Assembly (NCBI RefSeq): GCF_006539165.1
Contig: NZ_BJMM01000010.1
Span: 124,001-188,000 of the forward strand
Source of the DNA: Streptomyces cacaoi
GTDB taxonomy: Bacteria > Actinomycetota > Actinomycetes > Streptomycetales > Streptomycetaceae
Direction: 5' to 3'
Length of the DNA stretch: 64,000 bases
Positions 56,156-64,000 of this stretch are shown one piece after another (the stretch's first letter is position 1; each line of letters opens with the position of its first letter). The notes beneath the pieces are model-generated. The model was not told the DNA's origin. It saw nothing but the letters and a program-made list of their open reading frames with translations, and ran no database searches. The position numbers and the translations under genes were made by a program.

Positions 56156-57700
56156 ATGGCCACCGAAGACGGCACCGGGCCGCCGCCGTCCCCGACCGGC
56201 GCGCTCGACCCGGGCCTGCGGCGGACCGCCGTCGCACTGATCGTCGGGGCGCTCGCCGTCATCTTCGACACCACGATCATGAGCGTCGCCCTCGACGACC
56301 TCTCCGGGCGGATGCACGCCTCGCTGTCCGCGGTCCAGTGGGTGAGCACCGCCTATCTGCTGGCGCTGGCCACCGTCATGCCGGCGGCGGGCGCGCTCCA
56401 GGCGGTCCTGGGCGGCAGACGTCTGTGGATCGTCTCCCTCGGTCTGTTCCTGCTCGGGTCGCTGCTGGCCGCCACGGCGTGGAACCTCCCGAGCCTGATC
56501 GCCTTCCGGGTGGTCCAGGGGCTGGGCGGCGGCACCCTGACGGTGCTGCTGTTCACGCTGGTCATGCAGGCGGCCGAGGGGCGCGCCGTCGGCAGGGTCA
56601 TGTCGCTGATCACCGTGCCGACGGCCCTCGGGCCGGTGCTCGGGCCCGTCCTCGGCGGCGTCATCCTGCACCTCGGCGACTGGCGCTGGATCTTCTGGTG
56701 CAACGTGCCCTTCTGCGTCCTCGGCATCCTCCTCGCCCGGCGTCGCCTGCCGGCCGACCGGCCGGGCCCCGGGCCCCGCGCCCGCCTCGATCCCGTCGGG
56801 ATGCTGCTGCTCTCGCCCGGCATCGCCCTCGTCGTCCTCGCGCTGACCCGGATCGCCGACACCACCGGGCCCGCCCGGACCGTGCAGACCGTGCTGCCCC
56901 TCGCGGCCGGACTCGCCCTGCTGGCCGGATACCTCGCCTGGGCGCTGCGACGCGGCCCGCGAGCGCTGATCGACATCCGGCTGTTCCGCCACCGCAGCCT
57001 CGCGTCGTCCACGGCGCTGGTCCTGCTGTCCGGCGCCGCCCTCTACGGCACCATGCTGCTGCTGCCGCTGTACTGGCAGCAGGTGCGCGGCGAGTCCGCG
57101 CTCGGCGCCGCGCTCCTGCTCGTCCCGCAGGGCGTGGGCACCCTCATCTCCCGTGCGCTCGCCGGGAGATGCATGGACCGGTTCGGGGCGCGGCCGGTCT
57201 CCGTCGTCGCGTTCGTGCTGACCGTCGCCTCGACCGTGCCGTTCGGCCTCGTCACGGCCACCACGAGCAACACCCTGCTGATGGCCGTGCTGTTCGTGCG
57301 GGGCGTCGGGCTGGGGGCCGCCATGATCGCGATCATGGGCGCCGCCTTCGTGGGGCTCGCGCCCGGCGAGATCCCCCAGGGCGCGAGCATCAGCCGCGTC
57401 GCCCAGCAGGTCGGCGGCTCCGCGGGCACCGCGCTGCTCCTCGTGGTCCTCCAGCACACCTCGGCGGGCGCCCGCACGCCCGCGGCCCTGGCATCGGGCT
57501 TCGGCACCGCCTTCTGGTGGTCGGCGGGGTTCGCCGCCGCCGCTCTGCCGCTGAGCCTGCTGCTGCCCGGCCGCCCGGGCCCGCCGGAGGGGACCCGGAC
57601 GGGCGGGACGGGCACGCCGGGCACGACGAGCACGATGAGCGGGGAGGGCACGACGAGCGGGGCGGGCACGACGAGCGGGACCGGCGCTACGCGGGCCTGA
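56156..57700 (+). CDS. DHA2-type MFS drug exporter
   Basis: The 514-residue protein has fourteen predicted membrane helices in the EmrB/QacA (DHA2) arrangement. It shows FDTTIMSVALDDLSG in helix 1, WVSTAYLLALATVMPAAGAL in helix 2, VVQGLGGGTL and PTALGPVLGPVLGGVI (the antiporter motif C). It should expel toxic organic compounds with proton antiport. The C-terminal tail of about 30 residues is a Gly/Thr/Ser repeat. The ATG has an AAGGGG site and is divergent from the TetR gene. The 3' end overlaps the convergent aminopeptidase gene by 14 bases. Confidence 0.92.
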   Translation: MATEDGTGPPPSPTGALDPGLRRTAVALIVGALAVIFDTTIMSVALDDLSGRMHASLSAVQWVSTAYLLALATVMPAAGALQAVLGGRRLWIVSLGLFLLGSLLAATAWNLPSLIAFRVVQGLGGGTLTVLLFTLVMQAAEGRAVGRVMSLITVPTALGPVLGPVLGGVILHLGDWRWIFWCNVPFCVLGILLARRRLPADRPGPGPRARLDPVGMLLLSPGIALVVLALTRIADTTGPARTVQTVLPLAAGLALLAGYLAWALRRGPRALIDIRLFRHRSLASSTALVLLSGAALYGTMLLLPLYWQQVRGESALGAALLLVPQGVGTLISRALAGRCMDRFGARPVSVVAFVLTVASTVPFGLVTATTSNTLLMAVLFVRGVGLGAAMIAIMGAAFVGLAPGEIPQGASISRVAQQVGGSAGTALLLVVLQHTSAGARTPAALASGFGTAFWWSAGFAAAALPLSLLLPGRPGPPEGTRTGGTGTPGTTSTMSGEGTTSGAGTTSGTGATRA

Positions 57701-58511
57701 TGGTCGCGAGTTGGACGAGCAGCAGGACCAGCCGGTACGCCTCGGCGGTGTCGGCGGCGGTGAAGGCGACCGTCCGGCCGCCGGTGCGGGTGACGCCCGG
57801 GACGAGTTCGGCCAGGTCGAGCGCGGTCGGGTTGAGGAGGTCGGCCTCCACGTCGAGCGGGCCGGGCAGGGCCAGCGGCGCGACCTCCGAGCGCCGGGCC
57901 ACGGCCTCGCGGGCGGCCCGGCGCAGCCGCTCCTGGGCCTCCTCGGGGTGCGGGGCGACGGTGGCGGTCTGGCCGAGGGCCTGCTTGACGGCGACGGTGC
58001 GGGCCGAGGGGACGAGGTCGCGCAGCTCGGCGCAGGCCACGTCGTCGCCGCTGAGCAGGACGACGGGCACGCCCAGATGCCCGGCCATGGCCGCGTTGAG
58101 CCCGGTCTCGCCGAGCGAGCGCCCGGCCACCCGCACGTCGAGGACGTCGCCGCTCATGGTGTGGGCCAGGACGGCGGGCCCGGAGCCGGCGCGGGCGTGG
58201 TAACCGATGAACAGGGCCGCGTCGGTGTCCGCTTCGAGGCCGCCGAGCATGCCCAGGGGCCGCGGCTTGCCGCGGACGAGGTGCGCCCGCCGGTCCAGTT
58301 CCTCGGGCAGGAGGTTGCGGAACGGGCCGTGCGCGTCGGCGACCAGCACCTCCGCCGCCGGTTCGGCGTCCAGGACACCGGCGATCGCGGCGTTGGCCTC
58401 GGCGGTCATCAGGGCCCGTGCGCGGGCGTAGTCGTAGCCGTCCGGGCGGGTCTCGGTGGCGTGCACGATGCCGGAGACGCCTTCCAGGTCGACCGAGAGG
58501 AATACCTTCAT
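57687..58511 (-). CDS. M55 family D-aminopeptidase (DppA type)
   Basis: The 274-residue enzyme starts MKVFLSVDLEGVSGI from the ATG at 58511. Asp8, Glu10, His61 (VADAHG), His105 (GYHARAG) and Glu135 (GETGLNA) correspond almost exactly to the zinc ligands and active-site residues of Bacillus subtilis DppA. That enzyme removes D-amino acids from peptides and forms a decamer. A role in D-Ala-D-Ala peptide or peptidoglycan fragment recycling is likely. No dipeptide permease is adjacent. The stop overlaps the end of the convergent exporter gene by 14 bases. Confidence 0.93.
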   Translation of the reverse strand: MKVFLSVDLEGVSGIVHATETRPDGYDYARARALMTAEANAAIAGVLDAEPAAEVLVADAHGPFRNLLPEELDRRAHLVRGKPRPLGMLGGLEADTDAALFIGYHARAGSGPAVLAHTMSGDVLDVRVAGRSLGETGLNAAMAGHLGVPVVLLSGDDVACAELRDLVPSARTVAVKQALGQTATVAPHPEEAQERLRRAAREAVARRSEVAPLALPGPLDVEADLLNPTALDLAELVPGVTRTGGRTVAFTAADTAEAYRLVLLLVQLATIRPA

Positions 58512-58586
58512 GGTCGGCGAATCTACGCCCCGGCCCGCGGGGACGCCCGGGGCCGGGGGCGGCCGTCGGCGGTCGGCCCGCAACTC

Positions 58587-59471
58587 TCAGACGCTGTGCA
58601 GGAGTTCCAGGAGCGTCGTGCTCACGGCACTGGCGGGGTCCGTGAGGTCGAGGACGACGTCGTAGTGGTTGCGGCCCGGGACGACGCGCAGTTCCGCGCC
58701 CGGCCGGCGGGCGTGGAAGCGGCGGGACTGGGCGAGGAACCCGGTGCCGTCGTGTTCGGCGACGGTGACCACGGCGGGGCAGTGCCGGGTGGCGGGCAGC
58801 AGCAGCGGGCTGAGGGCCGCGGCCCGCTCCGTGTCCAGGTGCAGCCAGTCGTTGACGTACAGGCGGGGCATGGGGCGCAGATCGTAGAGGCCGCTGAAGG
58901 GCATGGCGGCCTTCACGACGTCCTCGGGCAGGCCGAAGTGCCGCTGCCAGCCGTCGACCATCAGCATCCCGGTGAGATGGCCGCCGGCGGAGCTGCCGCC
59001 GACCACGATGCGTTCGGGATCCAGGCCGTGGGCGCGGCCGTGCCGGTGCACCCACGCGACGGCGGCCCGTGCCTGGCGGACGATCTCCTCCAGCGAGGCG
59101 TGCGGGGCGAGGGTGTAGTCCGGCACCACCGTGGCGGCGCCGTTGTCGTACAGGGTGCGGGCCATGAACGAGGAGTCGGCGCGGGACAGCGCACGCCAGT
59201 AGCCGCCGTGCAGGAACACGAACACCGGGCGCGGGGCGCCGCCGTCGGTGCCCCACACGTCCAGGCGCTCGCCGCTGCGCTCGTCGTGGACGAGACCGGC
59301 GTGCCCGGGCAGCCCGGCCACGGCCCGCTCCGACTCGTCCCGGTAGCGCGCCATGAGCTGCCCGAACAGCCGGTCGCCGACGCCGCGTTGGACGTTGTAC
59401 GCCGTGTCCAGCTCGGCGTCCGTGAGGGAGCTGTCCGGGTCGGGGATGCTCCCGGGGGCCGCGGCGGTCAC
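58587..59471 (-). CDS. Kynurenine-formamidase-like amidase (Amq/AqdA type)
   Basis: The 294-residue alpha/beta hydrolase has the HSL/formamidase oxyanion motif HGGYW at 88-92, the nucleophile Ser161 in GGSSAGG, Glu239 in VAEHDG and His269 in GRNHYDV. The spacing of these residues closely matches the Ser155/Glu235/His266 triad I recall for N-acetylanthranilate amidase (Amq). The start is a GTG at 59471 overlapping the stop of the HOD-like dioxygenase gene. It would hydrolyse the N-acylanthranilate made by that dioxygenase to anthranilate and a fatty or short acid. A true kynurenine formamidase is the main alternative. Confidence 0.82.
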   Translation of the reverse strand: MTAAAPGSIPDPDSSLTDAELDTAYNVQRGVGDRLFGQLMARYRDESERAVAGLPGHAGLVHDERSGERLDVWGTDGGAPRPVFVFLHGGYWRALSRADSSFMARTLYDNGAATVVPDYTLAPHASLEEIVRQARAAVAWVHRHGRAHGLDPERIVVGGSSAGGHLTGMLMVDGWQRHFGLPEDVVKAAMPFSGLYDLRPMPRLYVNDWLHLDTERAAALSPLLLPATRHCPAVVTVAEHDGTGFLAQSRRFHARRPGAELRVVPGRNHYDVVLDLTDPASAVSTTLLELLHSV

Positions 59472-60292
59472 GGCAGCTCCGCGCAGAACGCCGCGATCCG
59501 TTCGGCGACCGCCGCGGGGGAGTCGAGCGTCGGGAAGTGGGTCGGGCCGCCGAGCCGGTGCGGGGTGAACCACGGCTGCCGGGCCGCGAACTCCCGTTGC
59601 GCGTCCAGGTACGGCTCCTCGCCCGGCTGGGAGAAGAGGTGGGTCACGGGCCGCCGCTCGCGGAGTGCGGCCATCCGCTCCAGCGGCGAACCCCAGGTGG
59701 TGTAGGCGTCCTCGATGACCCGGCAGGAGCGTGCCCACATCTCGTGGTCGAAGGAGCCCATCTCGGCTTCCAGATGGTGGGCGACGGCGGGGCAGTCCGC
59801 GTCGCCCAGCCAGATGTCGAACAGGTTCTGCCGGCCCGCGCGCCAGGTGGCGGTGTCCTGACTGGTCCGCAGGTCGGCGAGGAAGCCGGGGGTGGCCGGC
59901 AGCATGAGCCAGTCGATGACCACCAGCCCCGGGACGCGGGCGGTGCCGAGCCGGTCGGCCGTCTCGACGTTCGCCCAGCCGCCGTGCGAGGTGGAGACCG
60001 GCACCACGCGGCCGACGCCCAGTTCGTCCAGGAGCGCGACCGCGTCGTCGGCCATCTCCCGGACCCCGAAGTCGCCGTCGACGGTGCGCTCCCGCCCGTG
60101 GCCGCGCCAGTCCATCCGGATCACCCGGTGCCCGGCGGCGAGCAGCGGCAGCACCGGGTCGAAGAGCCGGTGGTCCTGGCACCAGCCGCTGAGCAGCAGG
60201 AGGTCCGGAGCGCCGGGTCTCGCGTCGGCGGCCTCGGTGACGTCGAAGTCGAGGCTGTGCCCGTTGAGGCGTGTGCTGTTCATGGCGGTCAT
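59468..60292 (-). CDS. Cofactor-free quinolone 2,4-dioxygenase (HOD/AqdC type)
   Basis: The 274-residue alpha/beta-hydrolase-fold protein resembles 1H-3-hydroxy-4-oxoquinaldine 2,4-dioxygenase, which opens the heterocycle with O2 and releases CO. LLSGWCQDHRLFDPVL, MDWRGHG, PVSTSHGGW, IDWLMLP, NLFDIWLGD, RVIEDAYTTWGSP and LGGPTHFP all align with HOD as I remember it. Ser102, His103, Asp127, Trp161 and His252 match HOD Ser101, His102, Asp126, Trp160 and His251 with a constant shift of one. HOD His38 is Gln39 here. The ATG at 60292 gives the HOD length. It is coupled to the amidase gene. Confidence 0.85.
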   Translation of the reverse strand: MTAMNSTRLNGHSLDFDVTEAADARPGAPDLLLLSGWCQDHRLFDPVLPLLAAGHRVIRMDWRGHGRERTVDGDFGVREMADDAVALLDELGVGRVVPVSTSHGGWANVETADRLGTARVPGLVVIDWLMLPATPGFLADLRTSQDTATWRAGRQNLFDIWLGDADCPAVAHHLEAEMGSFDHEMWARSCRVIEDAYTTWGSPLERMAALRERRPVTHLFSQPGEEPYLDAQREFAARQPWFTPHRLGGPTHFPTLDSPAAVAERIAAFCAELP

Positions 60293-60522
60293 GTCCGTGT
60301 GCACCTCTGTCCACGCGTCGTGCGTCGCTCCCACCGGGAGGGCGCGGCCTGGGAACAGCGTGCTTCCGTTCGGCGCGGCGAACAAATACCGGGGTGGCCG
60401 GCAGCTATGCCGAACCGGCTATACCGCGGGCTGGAAGCGGCATTGGCGCGGGCGCGTTCCGGCCGGACAGCATCGTCCCGGCGTGCGGACCGCACGGCGA
60501 CAACACCGGGGAGGTGGCGTGC

Positions 60523-62004
60523 ATGGGTGTCGACCGGAAGCTCGTGACGGGCGGCCATGTGATCACGATGGACGAGGAGTGGGGCGAGGTGCCCGAGGGC
60601 GCCGTCCTGATCGAGGACGACCGCATCGTGGCGGTCACCGGCCGCGCGGAGGAGTTCGACGGGGTCGACGCCGAACGTGTGGACGCGGCGGGCGGCACCG
60701 TCCTCCCCGGGCTGATCGACAGCCACCGGCACACCTGGCTCTCGCTGCTGCGCGGCGTCTCCGCCGACCAGTCGCTGGTGGAGTTCCTCGCGACGACCTT
60801 CCACGGCACCGGCGCGCTCCTCGGCGCCGACGAGCTGGGCATCGCCTCGACCGTCGGCGCCCTGGACGCGCTCGACTCGGGCATCACCACCGTCCTCGAC
60901 TGCTGCGACTGCGTCGACAGCCCCGCGCACGCCGACGCCGCCGTGACGGCCCTGCGCGCGGCCGGCATCCGCTTCGTCTACGCCTACGGCATGCAGGAGT
61001 ACGACGTGCGGCCGCCCGCCTTCACCTCGCACGCCCAGCGGCTCGCGGACGCCCGCCGGGTGCGCGAGGAGCACTTCCCGAGCGACGCCGGACCGGGCCG
61101 GATGGCCATGCTGTACGGGGACTTCGGCCTCTCGCCGTTCGCCGACACCGCGGCGGAGATCCGCACGGCGGACGAACTCGGCATCCTCGGCGCCTCGCAC
61201 ACCGGGGCCGCCACCGGCTCGGTGCTGCTGCGCGGTCTGCGCGAGCTGGACGACCACGGGCTGCTGCGCCCCGGCCATCTGCACATCCACTGCCCGGCCC
61301 TCACCGACCGGGAGTGGCGGCTGCTGGCCGGCAGCGGCGGCCGGGTCAGCATCGCGCCGGAGACCGAGATGCAGATGGGCATGGGCCGTCCGCCGTTCCG
61401 CGCCGCGCTCGACCACGGCCTGGCCCCGGCGCTCAGCACGGACATCGTCTGCGTCGGCTCGGGCGACCTCTTCGCCCAGATGCGGCTCGCGCTCCAGATG
61501 CAGCGCTGCCTCGACCACGAGGTCACCCACCGCTCCGGCGCCGTGCCGCTCTCCGTCGGCCTCGGCGTGCGCTCGGCGCTGACCTGGGCCACCCGCAACG
61601 GCGCGGACGCGCTGGGGCTCGGCTCGCAGATCGGCTCGCTCACGGTGGGCAAGAAGGCGGACCTCGTCGTCGTCGCGCCCCGCATGGACCTGGTGCGCCC
61701 GAGCCACCGCGCCGGGACGGTCGTGCTGCACTCAAGTGCCGCCGATGTGCGGACCGTTCTCGTCGACGGCCGGTACCGCAAGCGCGACGGGCGGCTGGTC
61801 GGGCAGGATCTCGCGGCGGTGCGACGGCGGGCGAACAGCGCGCTGGACCGCATCGAGAGCGCCGCCCGCGCGGTGCCGGCGCCCGGCCCCGCGGGGCTCG
61901 GCGACTGGTTCGCCCGGGCCGAGCGGGCGGCCTCGGTGCACTTCGCGCAGGCGTACACCGACGGGCCGGGGCCCGCCGCCACCGCGCACGGCGAGCCCGT
62001 GTGA
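60523..62004 (+). CDS. Amidohydrolase (TrzN/SAH-deaminase-like)
   Basis: The 493-residue protein is a subtype III amidohydrolase. It has a split beta-sandwich, the metal-binding DSHRHTW (His68 and His70), a His in LGASHTGAATG near residue 227, HIHCPALT near 255 and the metal Asp in LSTDIVCVG near 305. Relatives deaminate or dechlorinate N-heterocycles (5-methylthioadenosine/SAH, 8-oxoguanine, triazines). The ATG at 60523 has GGGGAGG upstream. It is divergent from the quinolone dioxygenase gene across 230 bases. It may act in the same heterocycle pathway or be independent. Confidence 0.85.
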   Translation: MGVDRKLVTGGHVITMDEEWGEVPEGAVLIEDDRIVAVTGRAEEFDGVDAERVDAAGGTVLPGLIDSHRHTWLSLLRGVSADQSLVEFLATTFHGTGALLGADELGIASTVGALDALDSGITTVLDCCDCVDSPAHADAAVTALRAAGIRFVYAYGMQEYDVRPPAFTSHAQRLADARRVREEHFPSDAGPGRMAMLYGDFGLSPFADTAAEIRTADELGILGASHTGAATGSVLLRGLRELDDHGLLRPGHLHIHCPALTDREWRLLAGSGGRVSIAPETEMQMGMGRPPFRAALDHGLAPALSTDIVCVGSGDLFAQMRLALQMQRCLDHEVTHRSGAVPLSVGLGVRSALTWATRNGADALGLGSQIGSLTVGKKADLVVVAPRMDLVRPSHRAGTVVLHSSAADVRTVLVDGRYRKRDGRLVGQDLAAVRRRANSALDRIESAARAVPAPGPAGLGDWFARAERAASVHFAQAYTDGPGPAATAHGEPV

Positions 62005-62011
62005 CGCTCCG

Positions 62012-62047
62012 GGGCCGCGGTCCGCACGGCGGGCCCGTGCGCGGCCC
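62012..62047. terminator. Terminator between the amidohydrolase and lipoprotein genes
   Basis: GGGCCGC at 62012-62018 pairs with GCGGCCC at 62041-62047, and the inner GCACGG pairs with CCGTGC. It fills the 45-base gap between the two convergent genes. Confidence 0.75.
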
Positions 62048-62049
62048 GC

Positions 62050-62559
62050 TCAGTGGACCTTGTACTTGCAGCCCTCGGGGTCCTTGCCGTCGTCGTTGTC
62101 CGCGACCTTCTTGCCGTCGACCGTGATGGTGCAGGGCGCCGGCCTCAGCATGCCGTCGCTGCCCTTCGTCGAGCCGGGGACGATCGTGACCAGCTGGCCC
62201 ACCTTCTGCTGGGCGGGCGTCAGGGAGAGCGTCTTCTCCTTCTTGAAGGGCAGCTGTGAGGCGTAGTACGGGCCGCCTTCCAGCATGTACATGATGGGCT
62301 GCGCGGCCTTGCCCTCGCCGGTGACCTCCAGGGTCACCTTCCGCTTCGCGCGCTGGAGCCCGGCCTCGTCGCTCTGCGCGCCGGAGTCCCCGCCCTTGTC
62401 CCCACTGTCGCCGCCGCCGTGCTCGCCGCCGTGCGCGCTGCTCCCGGCGCCGGACGCCTTCTTGCTCCCGCCGCCCCCGTCGCCCTTGTCGTCGTCGTTG
62501 CAGCCCGTCAGCAGCCCCAGCGCGGCGATCAGTGCCACCCCGGCCATGGCCTTGCGCAT
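62050..62559 (-). CDS. Lipoprotein, possibly MmpS-like
   Basis: The 169-residue precursor has a lipoprotein signal (MRKAMAGVALIAALGL then the lipobox LTGC with Cys20). A Gly/Ser/Asp-rich linker of about 45 residues follows. The beta-rich C-terminal domain includes VTLEVTGEGKAAQPIMYML, PFKKEKTLSLTP and CTITVDGKKVADN. That pattern resembles the MmpS-type domain, but the match is moderate. It would be anchored on the outer face of the membrane. The ATG at 62559 is chosen; the frame stays open upstream without a better start. No MmpL-type transporter is adjacent. Confidence 0.78.
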   Translation of the reverse strand: MRKAMAGVALIAALGLLTGCNDDDKGDGGGGSKKASGAGSSAHGGEHGGGDSGDKGGDSGAQSDEAGLQRAKRKVTLEVTGEGKAAQPIMYMLEGGPYYASQLPFKKEKTLSLTPAQQKVGQLVTIVPGSTKGSDGMLRPAPCTITVDGKKVADNDDGKDPEGCKYKVH

Positions 62560-62662
62560 GCCGTCCCCCGTTCGTCGATCCTGTCGGCGCACGTATTCCA
62601 TCACGGGGCGCGGCGCCCTGCGGCCCGGGGTCGTGCCAGGTGAGGGGCCCGGCGGCGGGTGC

Positions 62663-64000
62663 TCAGTGGTGGAAGCCGGTCTCGCGCGGCTTGTCCTCGA
62701 CCAACGGGTGCGGCTGGCGGCGCAGTTCGGGCACCAGCCGGCCCAGGTCCTCCAGCAGGATCGCCGCCAGGTCCGCACTGAACCCGTTGCGGCACACGAT
62801 GCGCAGCACCGACAGATCCTCGCGGTGCGCGGGAAAGGTGTAGGCGGGCACCAGCCAGCCGTGCTCGCGCAGCCGGCGCGAGACGTCGAAGACGTCGTAC
62901 GCGGTGACCCCCGGCGCGGTGGTGAACGCGAAGGCGGGCAGCTCGTCGCCGCGGGTGAGCAGCCGGAAGTCCGCCAACCCCTCGATGCCGGTGGCGAGTT
63001 GGCGCGCCACGTCCCGGGACGCCTGCTGGACGGTGCGGAAACCCTCGCGGCCCAGCCGCAGGAAGGTGTAGTACTGCGCGGCCACCTGGGCGCCCGGCCG
63101 GGAGAAGTTCAGCGCGAACGTCGGCATCTGCCCGCCGAGATAGTTGACGCGGAAGACGAGGCTCTCCGGCAGACACCGCTCCTCCCGCCACAGCGCCCAG
63201 CCCACACCCGGGTACACGAGCCCGTACTTGTGCCCGGAGGTGTTGATGGACACCACCCGCTCCAGCCGGAAGTCCCACACCAGGTCCGGGTCGAGGAACG
63301 GGGCGACCATCGCGCCGGACGCGCCGTCCACGTGCACCGGGACGTCGAGCCCCGTGCGCTCCTGGAGGGCGTCGAGCGCCGCGCACACCTCGGCGACCGG
63401 CTCGTAGCTGCCGTCGAAGGTGGAGCCGAGCACGGCCACGACGCCGATGGTGTTCTCGTCGCACAGCTCGGCCGCGGCCTGCGGATCGAGATGGAACCGC
63501 TCGCCCTCCATGGGCACCTGGCGCGCCTCCACCTCCCAGAAGTCGCAGAACTTCTCCCAGCACACCTGGACGTTGACGCCCATGACGAGGTTGGGCCGCG
63601 CCGTCGGCGCACGGTCACCGCGCCGCGAGGCCCACCGCCGCTTGAGCGCCATGCCCGCGAGCATGCACGCCTCGCTGGAGCCCGTGGTCGAGCAGCCCAC
63701 CGCCCGGTGCGGCTCGGGCGCGTGCCACAGATCGGCCAGCATGGCCACACAGCGCCGCTCCAGCTCCGCCGTCCGCGGGTACTCGTCCTTGTCGATCATG
63801 TTCTTGGCCCGGCACGCGGCCATCAGAGCGTCCGCCTGCGGCTCCATCCACGTCGTGACGAAGGTGGCGAGGTTCTGCCGCGCGTTGCCGTCGAGCATCA
63901 GCTCGTCCCGCACGAGCTGGTACGTCGTCTCCGGCGAGAGCATCCCGTCCGGCAGCCGGTCGACCGGGGGCACGGCCTCCATGTCGGCCGCCGGGTTCGC
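62663..64000 (-). CDS. gadB: Glutamate decarboxylase, 5' end beyond the window
   Basis: This PLP enzyme converts glutamate to GABA and CO2, consuming a proton. The visible 445 residues include the N-terminal MLDGNARQNLATFVTTWMEP, GCSTTGSSEACMLAG, the aldimine Lys in NTSGHKYGLVYPG, HVDGASGAMVAPF and the C-terminal SVLRIVCRNGFSADLA. The last two residues are both His. The reading frame has no stop up to base 64000, and six codons (ANPAAD) precede the internal Met at 63982. They match the region upstream in full-length homologues, so the true start lies outside the window. No GABA antiporter is visible. Confidence 0.95.
   Translation of the reverse strand, partial: ANPAADMEAVPPVDRLPDGMLSPETTYQLVRDELMLDGNARQNLATFVTTWMEPQADALMAACRAKNMIDKDEYPRTAELERRCVAMLADLWHAPEPHRAVGCSTTGSSEACMLAGMALKRRWASRRGDRAPTARPNLVMGVNVQVCWEKFCDFWEVEARQVPMEGERFHLDPQAAAELCDENTIGVVAVLGSTFDGSYEPVAEVCAALDALQERTGLDVPVHVDGASGAMVAPFLDPDLVWDFRLERVVSINTSGHKYGLVYPGVGWALWREERCLPESLVFRVNYLGGQMPTFALNFSRPGAQVAAQYYTFLRLGREGFRTVQQASRDVARQLATGIEGLADFRLLTRGDELPAFAFTTAPGVTAYDVFDVSRRLREHGWLVPAYTFPAHREDLSVLRIVCRNGFSADLAAILLEDLGRLVPELRRQPHPLVEDKPRETGFHH

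Overview
The window is high-GC actinobacterial chromosome, most likely Streptomyces. The evidence is the strong third-position GC bias, many GTG starts, Tat and lipoprotein export signals, and Streptomyces-type families (DUF4193, DUF3093, DUF3710, DUF3159, DUF5133, a SigB/SigF-type sigma factor, DUF1023 hydrolases). I see no rRNA, tRNA, CRISPR array, insertion sequence or prophage. Gene density is high. Many genes are joined by 4-base ATGA/GTGA overlaps, and several gene ends carry strong GC-rich hairpins.

Region 1 (0.2-21.1 kb) is a conserved housekeeping block: DUF4193, an EcsC-like protein, DUF3093, a hotdog thioesterase, dut, DUF3710, an OB-fold protein, DUF3159, two TrkA-type K+ channel regulators, an APC permease and a TrmA-type RNA methyltransferase. 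The gene order matches the Mycobacterium tuberculosis ceoB/ceoC-dut neighbourhood as I remember it. A complete potassium system is inserted between DUF3710 and the OB-fold gene: a 31-residue membrane peptide, kdpF, kdpA, kdpB, kdpC and, further on, kdpD and kdpE. A secreted GH105 glycosidase and an orphan ABC ATPase lie between kdpC and kdpD. High-affinity K+ uptake, its sensor pair and the Trk gating subunits therefore share one locus.

Region 2 (21.4-27.6 kb) holds a divergent MerR regulator and alpha/beta hydrolase around a textbook MerR operator, a secreted FG-GAP protein, a small unknown protein, an NCS1 permease and a GntR/FadR regulator.

Region 3 (27.7-33.5 kb) is a catabolic cluster. 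One minus-strand operon runs luciferase-like monooxygenase, two paralogous DUF1185/AA_synth proteins, alpha/beta hydrolase, aldehyde dehydrogenase. A divergent SnoaL-like protein and flavin reductase complete it. A TTGCATGCAA-type motif occurs at the NCS1 promoter region and twice in the divergent control region, which suggests one GntR regulon for an undescribed, probably nitrogenous, substrate.

Region 4 (33.8-36.1 kb) has a hemerythrin protein, a stress sigma factor, a DUF5133 protein and a small secreted protein that appears to start at ATT.

Region 5 (36.4-43.3 kb) is an organophosphonate module: LysR regulator, phosphonoacetate hydrolase, OPA-type transporter, FAD amine oxidase and an aldehyde dehydrogenase. 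LysR-type dyads occur at both promoters. The genes would convert an aminoethylphosphonate through phosphonoacetaldehyde and phosphonoacetate to acetate and phosphate.

Region 6 (43.5-52.3 kb) has a CitA/CitB-type two-component system next to a GntP-family transporter, a Tat-exported PI-PLC-like protein, an XRE-family regulator and a PoxB-type ThDP enzyme.

Region 7 (52.4-64 kb) has a three-gene WXG-like/DUF1023 module, a TetR-MFS efflux pair and a DppA-type D-aminopeptidase. It also has a two-gene unit that closely matches the cofactor-free quinolone dioxygenase (HOD/AqdC) and N-acylanthranilate amidase (Amq/AqdA) pair, divergent from an amidohydrolase. A lipoprotein and a glutamate decarboxylase cut by the window edge finish the region.
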